From Glycomyces algeriensis (lineage in GTDB: Bacteria; Actinomycetota; Actinomycetes; Mycobacteriales; Micromonosporaceae): DNA of 64,000 nt. Position 1 is the stretch's first letter. Every line of letters begins with the position of its first letter. The stretch covers positions 252,021-316,020 of the forward strand of contig NZ_JAPZVR010000004.1 of the NCBI RefSeq assembly GCF_027622855.1. The letters are read 5' to 3'. The notes under the pieces are model-generated. The model saw nothing but the letters and a program-made list of their open reading frames with translations. It searched no databases and had not been told where the DNA came from. A program made the translations under genes and the position numbers. Shown piece after piece: positions 1 to 7,887 of the stretch.

Positions 1-741
1 GTCGCCGAAGATCTGCTGCGCCGCGGCCCAGCGGTGCTCGAGCACGTCCACACCCGGGAGGATGCGCAGCGCCAGCACCTTCGAGCCCGGCTCGAGGTTC
101 TCGACCAGGAACTCGGCGGCGTCCGCGCCGTAGGCGTAGCCGCCGATCGGGTGGATGAACGTGGTCGCGCAGTCGGTGTTCACGCCGCGGTCGAACACGA
201 TCACCGGAATGCCTGAGGCGCAAGCGGTCTCGACCGCGGGCGTGAGGGTCGCGGTGGTCGAGGGCGAGATGATGAGCGCGTCGCACTCGCCGGAGTCGAC
301 GAACGCCTGGATGTCGGAGATCTGCTGGTCGTCGTCGTCACCGGCGTCCGAGGTGCGGAACTCGCCGATCTCGCCCGCCTCCTGGAGGACCTTCACCTGC
401 TCCTGCATGGTGATCCAGCCGGTCACGCGCCACGGGTTGGAGACCGAGGCGTTCGAGAAGCACACGGTGGCGTCGCCGCCTTCGCGGGTGAACGCGCTCG
501 TGTCGACCCATTCGGGCTCGATCGCCTGCAGCCAGGGCGTGTTCGGGTCGCCTTCGGGTTCGATGTCGCGCTGGGCGAGCTGCTCGTCGTACTCGGCCTG
601 GACGAACCACTCGCCGGAGTCGGCCGCGGGGGCGGACTCGTCGGTGGCGGCGTCGTCGGCGGGGGCGTCGGTGGTGCAGCCTGTCGCGAGGAGCAGCCCG
701 AGGGCGGCCGCCGCGGCGAAGGCTAGGCGTGTCGTCTGCAT
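1..741 (-). CDS. Sugar ABC transporter substrate-binding lipoprotein (3' end outside window)
   Basis: The gene starts at ATG 741 and runs off the left edge, so 247 codons are visible and the C-terminus is missing. The first 21 residues form a lipoprotein signal (Ala/Leu-rich core, then LATGC with the lipidated Cys at about residue 21), followed by an acidic Ala/Asp/Thr linker. The rest reads as a type 1 periplasmic-binding fold of the ribose/xylose class: ISPSTTATLTPAVETAC followed by IPVIVFDRG is the typical Asp-Arg sugar-contact strand. It should sit on the outer face of the membrane and deliver a sugar or polyol to the permeases encoded 16 bp upstream. The actual ligand cannot be told from the sequence. 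First-half identity is secure; family by fold pattern. Confidence 0.88.
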   Translation of the reverse strand, partial: MQTTRLAFAAAAALGLLLATGCTTDAPADDAATDESAPAADSGEWFVQAEYDEQLAQRDIEPEGDPNTPWLQAIEPEWVDTSAFTREGGDATVCFSNASVSNPWRVTGWITMQEQVKVLQEAGEIGEFRTSDAGDDDDQQISDIQAFVDSGECDALIISPSTTATLTPAVETACASGIPVIVFDRGVNTDCATTFIHPIGGYAYGADAAEFLVENLEPGSKVLALRILPGVDVLEHRWAAAQQIFGD

Positions 742-757
742 GATGCGGACCTTCTTT

Positions 758-1753
758 TCATGAGGGACTGGCAGTGGTTTGCAAGGCGGGTCGGGTGCGC
801 CGCCGGGCGGCGTAGGCCACGGCGGCGATGATGATGGCGCCCTGCACCGCGGGCCGGAGCGTCGCGGGCAGCGCCATCTGGTTGAAGAGGGTGAACAGGG
901 CCTCGATGGCGAGCGCCCCGGCCATGGCCGCGAGGGCCGTGCCGCGGCCGCCGCCGAGCGCGACGCCGCCGAGGACCACCGCGGTGATCACGGTGAACTC
1001 CAGGCCCTCGCCGACCTGGGCGCTCACGCCCGCGAACCCGCCGATGAGGATGCCGGCCACGGTCGCGGAGACCCCGGAGAGGACGAACGCGGCCGTGCGG
1101 GCCGCGTCGACGCGGGCGCCGGAGAGCTTCGCGGCGAGCTCGTTGTCGCCCGAGGCCATGAGGATGCGCCCGAACCTGGTGCGCATCAAGAGGATCGCGC
1201 CGGCGCCGAGGGCGAGCATGATGAGCAGCGCCCACGGGATCTGGCCCACCAGCGGCACATCGGTGATGCCGAGCCGCCCCGGCGTGCGGAACGCCTCCGA
1301 GAGGCTGCCCGTGGGGGCGCCGCCGGTCCAGAGCCGGATCGCGCCGTACAGGACCAGGAGCATCCCGAGCGTCGTGATGAACGACTGGACCTTGAGGACG
1401 GTGGTGATGAGCCCGTTCACCAGGCCCACACCGATGCCGAACGCCAGCATCACGAGCATGACGGGGACCGTGCGGGACTCCTCGCCGTCGATGAGCCTTG
1501 CGGCGATCACCACCTGCGCGCCCACGAGCGCGCCCACGGAGAGGTCGAAGTTCCCCGAGACGATCACGAAGTACTGCCCGGCCGCCAGGATCACCAGCGG
1601 CGCGGCCTGCTTCAGGAACGCCATGAGTGAAGGGCCCTCGAAGAACCCCGGGTTGAGCGCGAGGATGCCGGCGAAGATCAGCACGAGCAGGAGGAACACC
1701 GTGCCGGTGCCGCCGCCCAGGAGCGCGGCGCCGAGCCTGCGGGCGCGGGTCAT
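758..1753 (-). CDS. Sugar ABC transporter permease (RbsC/BPD_transp_2 family), second of two
   Basis: A 331-residue integral membrane protein with about nine to ten hydrophobic segments, beginning MTRARRLGAALLGG. It carries the family signature around 'GNFDLSVGALVG' (about residues 65-76), the position of the conserved Asp-Leu-Ser-Val motif in ribose-type permeases, and a late Gly-rich segment 'VVLGGVALGGGRGT'. The ATG at 1753 overlaps the stop of the preceding permease by four bases (ATGA), implying translational coupling. Two non-identical permeases in one operon suggest a heterodimeric channel, as in rhamnose or galactofuranose importers; this last point is inference. The substrate-binding lipoprotein gene follows after 16 bp. 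Confidence 0.92.
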   Translation of the reverse strand: MTRARRLGAALLGGGTGTVFLLLVLIFAGILALNPGFFEGPSLMAFLKQAAPLVILAAGQYFVIVSGNFDLSVGALVGAQVVIAARLIDGEESRTVPVMLVMLAFGIGVGLVNGLITTVLKVQSFITTLGMLLVLYGAIRLWTGGAPTGSLSEAFRTPGRLGITDVPLVGQIPWALLIMLALGAGAILLMRTRFGRILMASGDNELAAKLSGARVDAARTAAFVLSGVSATVAGILIGGFAGVSAQVGEGLEFTVITAVVLGGVALGGGRGTALAAMAGALAIEALFTLFNQMALPATLRPAVQGAIIIAAVAYAARRRTRPALQTTASPS

Positions 1754-2754
1754 GACTGCCTCCCTTGCGTCGCGGCGAAGCGGGGTCTGCGGGCGGTGCG
1801 GTCGAGCTGGCGGCGGGCGTACAGGGCGACGGCCGTGATGATCACGGCGCCGCGCAGCACGTCCTTCGCGAACGGGTCGATCTGCATCACGTTGAACACG
1901 GTGTCGAGCACGGCCAGGATCGCCACGCCCGCAACGGTTCCCGCCACGCCGCCCTTGCCGCCGAGGAGGAGGGTGCCGCCGAGCACGACCGCGGCGATCG
2001 CGTCCAGCTCGTACAGGTTCGTGTAGGCCTCGGCCGAGCCGGTGCCGAACCGGGCCGCGAGCAGCAGCCCGGCGATCCCCGCACACATCCCGCACAGGAC
2101 GTGGGCGGTGAGCAGCACGCGGGTGGTGCGGATGCCGGACATGCGGGCGACCTCGACGTCCCCGCCCACCGCGTACATGTGGTGGCCGGTGCGCGTCGAC
2201 CTGAGGTACCAGACCGCCGCGGCGGCTACCGCGAGCATCACCAGCGCCGAGACCGGGACGAACCCGATCCGCGTGTACCCGAACTGCTGGAACACGGACG
2301 GCACGTCGCCGGCCGGGCCCTTGTACTGGGTGTCCAAGTAGCCCTTGAGGATCAGGCCGGTGCCGAGCGTCGCGATGAACGGGTTCACCTTGAGGAACGC
2401 GATGATCGCGCCGTTCGCGGAGCCGATGAGGCCGGAGACGAGGAGCACCAGGGCCACCGCGAGCGGAACGTTCGCGGCCTGTCCGTCCATGGTGGTCGCC
2501 GCCACGAGGCTCGAGAGCGCCGCCGTGTACCCGACCGAGAGGTCCAGGGAGCGGCACAGGATCACCAGGGTCATGCCGATGGCGAGGAACCCGGTGAGGC
2601 TGGTGCGGGTGAGCATGTCGACGAGGTTCGCGGTCGCGAAGAGGTTCCCGCCGTCCATCGCCACGGCGGCGGCGCCGAGCACGAGGACGCCCGCGAGGGC
2701 CAGGTAGATGAGGGCGGTGGTGCCCAGGCGGGGGCGAGGGGTCTGGGCGGTCAT
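1750..2754 (-). CDS. Sugar ABC transporter permease (RbsC/BPD_transp_2 family), first of two
   Basis: A 334-residue polytopic membrane protein. The N-terminus MTAQTPRPRLG precedes the first membrane segment; 'CRSLDLSVGYTAAL' (about residues 66-79) is the family Asp-Leu-Ser-Val-Gly motif, and 'FIATLGTGLILKG' the following conserved loop. A Gly-rich 'AAVVLGGTLLLGGKGG' near the end matches the other permease, so the two are paralogues. The ATG at 2754 overlaps the stop of the ATPase gene by four bases, and its own stop overlaps the next permease. It should form the membrane channel together with the second permease. Confidence 0.92.
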   Translation of the reverse strand: MTAQTPRPRLGTTALIYLALAGVLVLGAAAVAMDGGNLFATANLVDMLTRTSLTGFLAIGMTLVILCRSLDLSVGYTAALSSLVAATTMDGQAANVPLAVALVLLVSGLIGSANGAIIAFLKVNPFIATLGTGLILKGYLDTQYKGPAGDVPSVFQQFGYTRIGFVPVSALVMLAVAAAAVWYLRSTRTGHHMYAVGGDVEVARMSGIRTTRVLLTAHVLCGMCAGIAGLLLAARFGTGSAEAYTNLYELDAIAAVVLGGTLLLGGKGGVAGTVAGVAILAVLDTVFNVMQIDPFAKDVLRGAVIITAVALYARRQLDRTARRPRFAATQGRQS

Positions 2755-4262
2755 TCCGGTTCGCTCCCTTCGGCATCGGACGGGCCGGAGCGGCGGCCGG
2801 TGGCGTAGGCCATGACCTCCTGCTCGGTCGAGCCGCCGGGCAGCTCCCCGGCGATGCGGCCGTCGTGGAGGACCGCGATCCTGTCGGCGAGGCCGATGAC
2901 CTCGATGAGCTCGGAGGCGATGAGCAGCACCGCGAGGCCTTCGGCCGCGAGGGAGCGGATCACGGAGTACAGCTTGTGCTTGGCGCCCACGTCGATCCCG
3001 CGCGTCGGCTCGTCGAGCACGATCACGCCGGGCTCGGCCGCGAGCCACTTGGCGACCACCACTTTCTGCTGGTTGCCGCCCGAGAGGAACTGGACCTCCT
3101 GGTCGTCGCCGCGGGCGACGAGGTCGAGGCTGGAGAGAAGCCCTTCGATGCGGCCCAGTCGCTGGCGGGAGTGGACGCGGGCGTTCGCGTCGAGCACCAT
3201 GCGGGCGTTGGCCTTCACCGACTGGTGGAGCGCGAGCCCCTGGGCCTTGCGGTCCTCGGTGACGAGCGCGATCCCGGCGGCGATGGCCTTGCGGGGGCGG
3301 GAGAGCCGCACCGGCCGGCCGTCGACCGCGACCGTGCCGCGCGTGAACGGGGTGATCCCGAAGACCGCCTCGGCGATCTCGGTGCGGCCCGAGCCCTGGA
3401 GCCCGGCCAGGCCCACGATCTCGCCCGCGCGCACCTCCAGGTCGATACCGTCCACATAGTCGTTGCCACCGCCCTCGATCCTGAGCCGGACATCGCCGGT
3501 CTCCGTGCCCGGCAGGCGGGGCGGGAACTGGGCCTCGATGCGGCGCCCGACCATGCGGGTGACGAGCTCGTCCGGCGTGATGTCGGCCGTGGCGACGCTG
3601 TCGACGAGCCGGCCGTCCTTGAGGATCGTGATTCGGTCGCACAGGTCGAAGATCTCCCGGAGCCGGTGGGAGACATAGAGGACCGCGACACCGCGCTCGC
3701 GCAGGCGCACCACGAGCCGGTACAGCAGCGCGACCTCCGCGTCCGCCAGGGCGGCGGTCGGCTCGTCCATGCAGATGAGGTCCGCGCCCTGGGAGAGGGC
3801 CTTCGCGATCTCGGTGATCTGCTGGTGGGCTACGGAGAGCGTGCCGACCTTCGCGGTCGGGGCGAGGTCGTCGACCCCGAGATCGGCGAGCGCCGCGGCC
3901 GTGGCCTCGTTCATGGCCTTGCGGTCGATGCCGCCGCGGCGGCGCGGCTCGTGTCCGAGGTGGACGTTCTCGGCGACGGTGAGCTCGGGCAGGAGGTTGA
4001 ACTCCTGGAAGACCGAGGCGACCCCGGCCTTCTGGGCGGCGGCGGGGTGGGTGAAGGCGACGGCGCGGCCGTCCAGCTCGACAGTGCCGGCGTCAGCGGT
4101 GTGGACGCCCGCGAGGATCTTCATCAGCGTGGACTTGCCGGCGCCGTTCTCCCCCACCAGGGCGTGGACCTCGCCCCTGCTCACGGTGAGGTTCACCGCG
4201 GAGAGCACCTGGACGCCGAGGAACGCTTTGCCGATGCCGCGCATGGCCAGGAGCGCGCTCAT
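2751..4262 (-). CDS. Sugar ABC transporter ATP-binding protein (tandem RbsA type)
   Basis: A 503-residue protein with two fused nucleotide-binding domains. Domain 1 has Walker A GENGAGKST (about residues 37-45), a Q-loop and Walker B 'LICMDEPTAAL'. Domain 2 has a degenerate Walker A 'GLQGSGRTE' as is usual in this family, signature LSGGNQQKV, and Walker B 'VIVLDEPTRGID'. Domain 1 shows LSVAHQQ instead of the usual LSGGQ, also typical of RbsA/MglA/XylG-type ATPases. Length matches the family (about 500). It energises import through the two downstream permeases. Start ATG 4262 overlaps the stop of the oxidoreductase gene by four bases, so the five genes form one operon. Confidence 0.95.
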   Translation of the reverse strand: MSALLAMRGIGKAFLGVQVLSAVNLTVSRGEVHALVGENGAGKSTLMKILAGVHTADAGTVELDGRAVAFTHPAAAQKAGVASVFQEFNLLPELTVAENVHLGHEPRRRGGIDRKAMNEATAAALADLGVDDLAPTAKVGTLSVAHQQITEIAKALSQGADLICMDEPTAALADAEVALLYRLVVRLRERGVAVLYVSHRLREIFDLCDRITILKDGRLVDSVATADITPDELVTRMVGRRIEAQFPPRLPGTETGDVRLRIEGGGNDYVDGIDLEVRAGEIVGLAGLQGSGRTEIAEAVFGITPFTRGTVAVDGRPVRLSRPRKAIAAGIALVTEDRKAQGLALHQSVKANARMVLDANARVHSRQRLGRIEGLLSSLDLVARGDDQEVQFLSGGNQQKVVVAKWLAAEPGVIVLDEPTRGIDVGAKHKLYSVIRSLAAEGLAVLLIASELIEVIGLADRIAVLHDGRIAGELPGGSTEQEVMAYATGRRSGPSDAEGSEPE

Positions 4263-5353
4263 CGCGGCACCTCCGCCCAGTCGCGGCTGCGGCCCGAGGC
4301 GAACACGGCTTCGGCGATGCGCGCGGCGCGCAGGCCGTCGGCGAAGGTGGGCAGCCCGTCCGGGGCGTCGCCTTCGATGGCGGCGCGGGTGTCGGTCACG
4401 AAGGCGTCGAAGCAGTCCTGGTAGCCCTGCGCGTGACCCGCTGGGACGCGGGTCAGGCGGGCGGCGTCGGGGCTGAGGTGCTCGGGGTCGCGCATGAGGA
4501 TCGCGTTCTGGTCGCGCCCGCCGAGCCAGAGCGTCTCGGGCTGCTCCTGGTCGAACGCGATGGTCGACTCGGTGCCGGAGATCTCCAGGAGCAGCCGGTT
4601 CTTGCGCCCGGCGGAGACCTGGCTGATCACCGTGGAGCCGACCATGCCCCCGGCGGTGGCGAACTGCAGCGTCACGATGTCCTCTGTGGAGACGTCGCGG
4701 CCGGAGCGCTGGCGGTTGGCGGTGGCGAGCTGGGCGTTGACGGCGGTGATGCGGTCGCCCGAGACGAACTCGAGGAGGTCGCACCAGTGGGACCCGATGT
4801 CGCCGAAGGCGCGCAGCGCGCCGCCTTTGTCGGCGTCCACCCGCCAGTTGTCGTCGCCGGGGCGGAGGAGCCAGTCCTGGAGGTAGGAGCCGTGCGCGAG
4901 GGTGAGGCGCCCGATCCGTCCACTTGCGACTCTGGCGCGGGCCTCGCGGACCATCGGGTGGAATCGGTAGACGAACGGCACGGTGGCGACCACGCCCGCG
5001 TCCCGCGCGGCCTCGGTCATCGCGCGGGCGGTCTCGGCGTCGGTCGCGAGGGGCTTCTCGCAGACGACGTGCTTCCCGGCCGCGATGGCGGCCAAGGCGA
5101 TCGGGGCATGGAGGTGGTTGGGGACGCAGACGTGCACGACGTTCGCGGCGTCCAGCGCCGCGTCGAGGTCGTCGAACACCGTCTCGGCGCGGAGGTCCGC
5201 GGCGGCCTCGCGGGCCCGCTCCGGAGTGGACCCCGCGATCCCGGCGAGCGAACCGCCGGCCACGGCGATGGCGCGGGCGTGGACGCGCCCCATGAAGCCG
5301 GTGCCGATGACCGCTGCCCGGTAGTCCTGCCGGGTGATCGTGACGTGAACCAT
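4259..5353 (-). CDS. Gfo/Idh/MocA family oxidoreductase
   Basis: A 364-residue NAD(P)-dependent dehydrogenase of the glucose-fructose oxidoreductase/inositol dehydrogenase family. The N-terminus carries the Rossmann motif 'AVIGTGFMGRVHARAI', then 'CEKPLA' (the conserved Glu-Lys-Pro whose Lys is catalytic) near residue 100, and a C-terminal alpha/beta domain. ATG 5353 is preferred; an in-frame TTG at 5389 is less likely because it crowds the divergent gene. It is first in the importer operon, so the probable job is oxidation of the imported sugar or polyol at a ring or secondary hydroxyl. Substrate not determinable. Confidence 0.9.
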   Translation of the reverse strand: MVHVTITRQDYRAAVIGTGFMGRVHARAIAVAGGSLAGIAGSTPERAREAAADLRAETVFDDLDAALDAANVVHVCVPNHLHAPIALAAIAAGKHVVCEKPLATDAETARAMTEAARDAGVVATVPFVYRFHPMVREARARVASGRIGRLTLAHGSYLQDWLLRPGDDNWRVDADKGGALRAFGDIGSHWCDLLEFVSGDRITAVNAQLATANRQRSGRDVSTEDIVTLQFATAGGMVGSTVISQVSAGRKNRLLLEISGTESTIAFDQEQPETLWLGGRDQNAILMRDPEHLSPDAARLTRVPAGHAQGYQDCFDAFVTDTRAAIEGDAPDGLPTFADGLRAARIAEAVFASGRSRDWAEVPR

Positions 5354-5423
5354 ATGACGACCGTAGGGCAGACTTATGACAGCGCACAAGCAAAAGTTGT
5401 CGGCGTTATGAAACAGTTACGTC
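5354..5423. promoter_or_regulatory. Divergent promoter region between importer operon and ROK regulator
   Basis: Only 70 bp separate the two divergent start codons. It is clearly richer in A/T than its surroundings and holds an imperfect dyad, ACAAG-caaaa-GTTGT (5386-5400). A ROK repressor normally binds such shared regions and is released by the sugar, but the operator is not proven here. If the ROK gene instead uses GTG 5460 the region is 106 bp. Confidence 0.45.
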
Positions 5424-6701
5424 ATGCCTCCGTCCAAACCCGTGTGGTTCACTAGTCGTGTGACAGATGGTTCGACGGCGCCCGGCTCAGCCGTGCCCGC
5501 TTCAACCGCGCCCCGCCGTGGCACCCCCGGCGCCTCGGTCGGCGCCGGAGCGCTGCTCCAGCTCCTGCGCGACGGCACCCCGCGAACCCGCTCCGAACTC
5601 TCCGCGCTCACCGGCCTCGCCCGCTCCACCGTCACCGGCCGCATCGACGCCCTCCTCGCCGCCGGGCTCATCGCCCCCACCGGCGAGACCGCCTCCACCG
5701 GCGGCCGGCCCCCCGCCACCTTCGCGTTCAACCCCGCCGCGCGCATCGTCCTCGGCGCCGACCTCGGCGCCACCCACGCCCGCCTCGCCGTCACCGACCT
5801 CGCCGGGAACGTCCTCGCCGTCACCACCGCCGACCTCGACATCGCCCAGGGCCCCAAAGCGGTCCTCGACTGGACCGTCGAACATGGCCTCGCCCTCCTC
5901 ACCGAGGTCGACCGCCCCGCCTCAGATCTCCTCGGCATCGGCATCGGCCTCCCCGGCCCCGTCGAACACGACACCGGCCGCGCCGTCAACCCGCCGATCA
6001 TGCCCGGCTGGGACGGCTTCGACGTCCCCGCCTACGTGCGCGAACGCATCCCCGTGCCCGTCATGGTCGACAACGACGTGAACATCATGGCCCTCGGCGA
6101 GCACTTCACCGCCTGGCCCGAATACGAGCACCTGCTCTTCATCAAGGCCGCCACCGGCATCGGCTGCGGCATCATCGCCGCCGGCCAGGTCTACCGCGGC
6201 GCGCAAGGCGCCGCCGGCGACATGGGGCACATCCGCGTCGCCGGCGCCGACGACGTCCACTGCCGCTGCGGCAACACCGGCTGCCTCGAAGCCGTCGCCA
6301 GCGGCGCCGCCATCGCCCGGAACCTCACCGCGCAAGGAGTCGACGCGGGCGGCTCGCTCGACGTCGTCGAACTCGCCCGCTCCGGCTCCGTCCCGGCCCT
6401 GCGCCTCGTCCGCCAGGCCGGCAGGGACATCGGCGAGGTACTCGCCGGGGCCGTCAACTTCTTCAACCCGTCGATCATCGTCATCGGCGGCTCCCTCGCG
6501 CTGGCCGGCGACCACCTCATCGCGGGCGTCCGCGAAGTGATCTACCAGCGCTCGCTTCCGCTGGCCACCAGGCACCTGCGCATCGCGGCCGCCCGCACCG
6601 GCGAGAGCAGCGGCGCGATCGGCGCGGGGGTCATGGTCATCGAGCACGCGCTCGACCCCGCCCGGCTCGACGCAAGCACTGAAATCAAGACGAACGGATG
6701 A
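5424..6701 (+). CDS. ROK family transcriptional regulator
   Basis: A 425-residue ROK protein with an N-terminal winged helix (about residues 40-90: 'RSELSALTGLARSTVTGRID' then 'GRPP') and a C-terminal sugar-kinase-like fold. The ROK zinc signature CRCGNTGCLEA and the preceding His ('MGHIRV') are present, as is the ATP-binding-like 'VLGADLGATHARLAVTD'. Such proteins repress sugar uptake genes and sense the sugar or its phosphate. ATG 5424 is used; GTG 5460 (residue 13) is possible and neither has a clear ribosome site. The stop overlaps the aldo/keto reductase start (ATGA), so the pair is co-transcribed, divergent from the importer operon it probably controls. Confidence 0.92.
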   Translation: MPPSKPVWFTSRVTDGSTAPGSAVPASTAPRRGTPGASVGAGALLQLLRDGTPRTRSELSALTGLARSTVTGRIDALLAAGLIAPTGETASTGGRPPATFAFNPAARIVLGADLGATHARLAVTDLAGNVLAVTTADLDIAQGPKAVLDWTVEHGLALLTEVDRPASDLLGIGIGLPGPVEHDTGRAVNPPIMPGWDGFDVPAYVRERIPVPVMVDNDVNIMALGEHFTAWPEYEHLLFIKAATGIGCGIIAAGQVYRGAQGAAGDMGHIRVAGADDVHCRCGNTGCLEAVASGAAIARNLTAQGVDAGGSLDVVELARSGSVPALRLVRQAGRDIGEVLAGAVNFFNPSIIVIGGSLALAGDHLIAGVREVIYQRSLPLATRHLRIAAARTGESSGAIGAGVMVIEHALDPARLDASTEIKTNG

Positions 6702-7633
6702 ACATGCAGCGCAACACCCTCGGCCGAACGGGCCTCGAAGTCACCCCGCTGTGCATCGGCACCAGCACGCTCGCCGGTTTCGACTCGGTGTACGGGTACG
6801 AAGTGGACGACGAGCGGGCGGTCCAGACGATCCTCGCGGTCTTCGACAGCGAGGTCAACTACCTCGACACCGGCAACAACTACGGCAAGGACGGCTTGTC
6901 GGAGCGGCGCATCGGCGAGGCCATCCGCCGCCGCGGCGGCCTGCCCGAGGGGTTCGTCCTGCAGACCAAAGTGGACGCCGACCCGGAGACGGGCGACTAC
7001 TCGGGCGACCGGGTGCGGCGCTCGCTCGAGGAGAGCCTGGAGCGCTTGGGGGTCGACCACCTGCCGATCCTCGCGCTCCACGACCCCGAGTTCATGAAGC
7101 AGGACGGCTTCGCCCCCGGCGGCGCCCTCGAGGCGCTCGTGGAGATCCGCGAGTCCGGGGTGGCCGACCACCTCGCGGTCGCTTCGGGCGACGTGCAGCT
7201 GAGCCAGCGGTACCTGGACACCGGCGAGTTCGACATCGTGCTCAACCACAACCGGTACACGCTGCTCAACCGCGAGGCCGAGGAGCTGTTCACGAAGGCC
7301 CGCGCCGGCGGTCTCGGCGTCCTCAACGCCGCCCCGTACGGCGGCGGCATGCTCGCCAAGGGCCCTGCGCAGCAGCCGAAGTACTGCTACGGCGAACGCG
7401 ACGAGGCGATCGCCGCGGCGGCCTTCGCGATGGCCGAGGCCTGCGAGCGGGCCGGCGTGCCGCTCATCGCGGCGGCCCTGCAGTTCTCAACCCGTTCCCC
7501 GCTGGTCGACTCCACAGTGGTCGGCATCTCCCGCCCCGAGCGCGCCGCCGAGACGATCGCGCTCCTCGACGTCGAGATCCCCGAATCCCTGTGGCAGGAA
7601 CTGGAAGCGCTCGCCCCCGACGCGCGAATCTAA
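6698..7633 (+). CDS. Aldo/keto reductase (aldose 1-dehydrogenase-like)
   Basis: A 311-residue TIM-barrel oxidoreductase with the expected catalytic tetrad Asp57, Tyr62 ('LDTGNNYG'), Lys91 ('LQTKVDA') and His128 ('LALHDPE'). The N-terminus 'LGRTGLEVTPLCIGTSTLAG' is typical of the D-threo-aldose 1-dehydrogenase (L-fucose/D-arabinose dehydrogenase) and pyridoxal dehydrogenase branch. Given co-transcription with a sugar-responsive ROK regulator and an adjacent sugar importer, oxidation of a free aldose to its lactone is the likeliest role; this is inference from context. Length is normal for the family. NADP or NAD preference is not visible. Confidence 0.88.
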   Translation: MNMQRNTLGRTGLEVTPLCIGTSTLAGFDSVYGYEVDDERAVQTILAVFDSEVNYLDTGNNYGKDGLSERRIGEAIRRRGGLPEGFVLQTKVDADPETGDYSGDRVRRSLEESLERLGVDHLPILALHDPEFMKQDGFAPGGALEALVEIRESGVADHLAVASGDVQLSQRYLDTGEFDIVLNHNRYTLLNREAEELFTKARAGGLGVLNAAPYGGGMLAKGPAQQPKYCYGERDEAIAAAAFAMAEACERAGVPLIAAALQFSTRSPLVDSTVVGISRPERAAETIALLDVEIPESLWQELEALAPDARI

Positions 7634-7640
7634 GCCCCGC

Positions 7641-7680
7641 CGCCCGGATCCTATAGGATATATAGTATAGGATCCGGGCG
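7641..7680. terminator. Bidirectional terminator hairpin
   Basis: Perfect 15-bp inverted repeat, CGCCCGGATCCTATA (7641-7655) and its complement (7666-7680), around a 10-base A/T-rich loop. It lies between the convergent aldo/keto reductase and DUF4132 genes. There is no U-tract. A similar CTATAGGATATAT core recurs at 30739 behind sahH. Confidence 0.75.
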
Positions 7681-7862
7681 GAACGCGCCTTCGGGCGGAA
7701 CGCGCCTTCGGGCGGAACGCGCCTTCGGGCGGAACACGCCTTCGGGCGGAACACGCCTTCGGGCGGAACACGCCCCCGGGCGGAACACGCCCCCGGGCGG
7801 AACACGCCCCCGGGCGGAACACGCCCCCGGGCGGAACACGCCCCCGGGCGGAACACGCCCCC
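7676..7862. repeat. 17-bp tandem repeat, 11 copies
   Basis: Eleven head-to-tail 17-bp units. The first three read GGGCGGAACGCGCCTTC, the next two GGGCGGAACACGCCTTC and the last six GGGCGGAACACGCCCCC, so sequence changes are propagated in blocks, as expected for slippage or unequal exchange. The array starts inside the right arm of the terminator hairpin and ends 25 bp before the stop of the DUF4132 gene. All frames are open on the minus strand, but the codon content is pure repeat, so I do not call it coding. Confidence 0.95.
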
Positions 7863-7887
7863 GGGGAAGGCCCTTCCGGGCGCGCCC

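Noticed and set aside
758-2776. 672-codon open frame covering both permease genes on the minus strand
   Set aside because: Its first half is an Arg/Pro-rich shadow of the neighbouring permease frame; the real gene starts at ATG 1753.
5354-5389. TTG 5389 as the start of the Gfo/Idh gene
   Set aside because: It adds 12 non-conserved residues and leaves only 34 bp for two divergent promoters; ATG 5353 is better.
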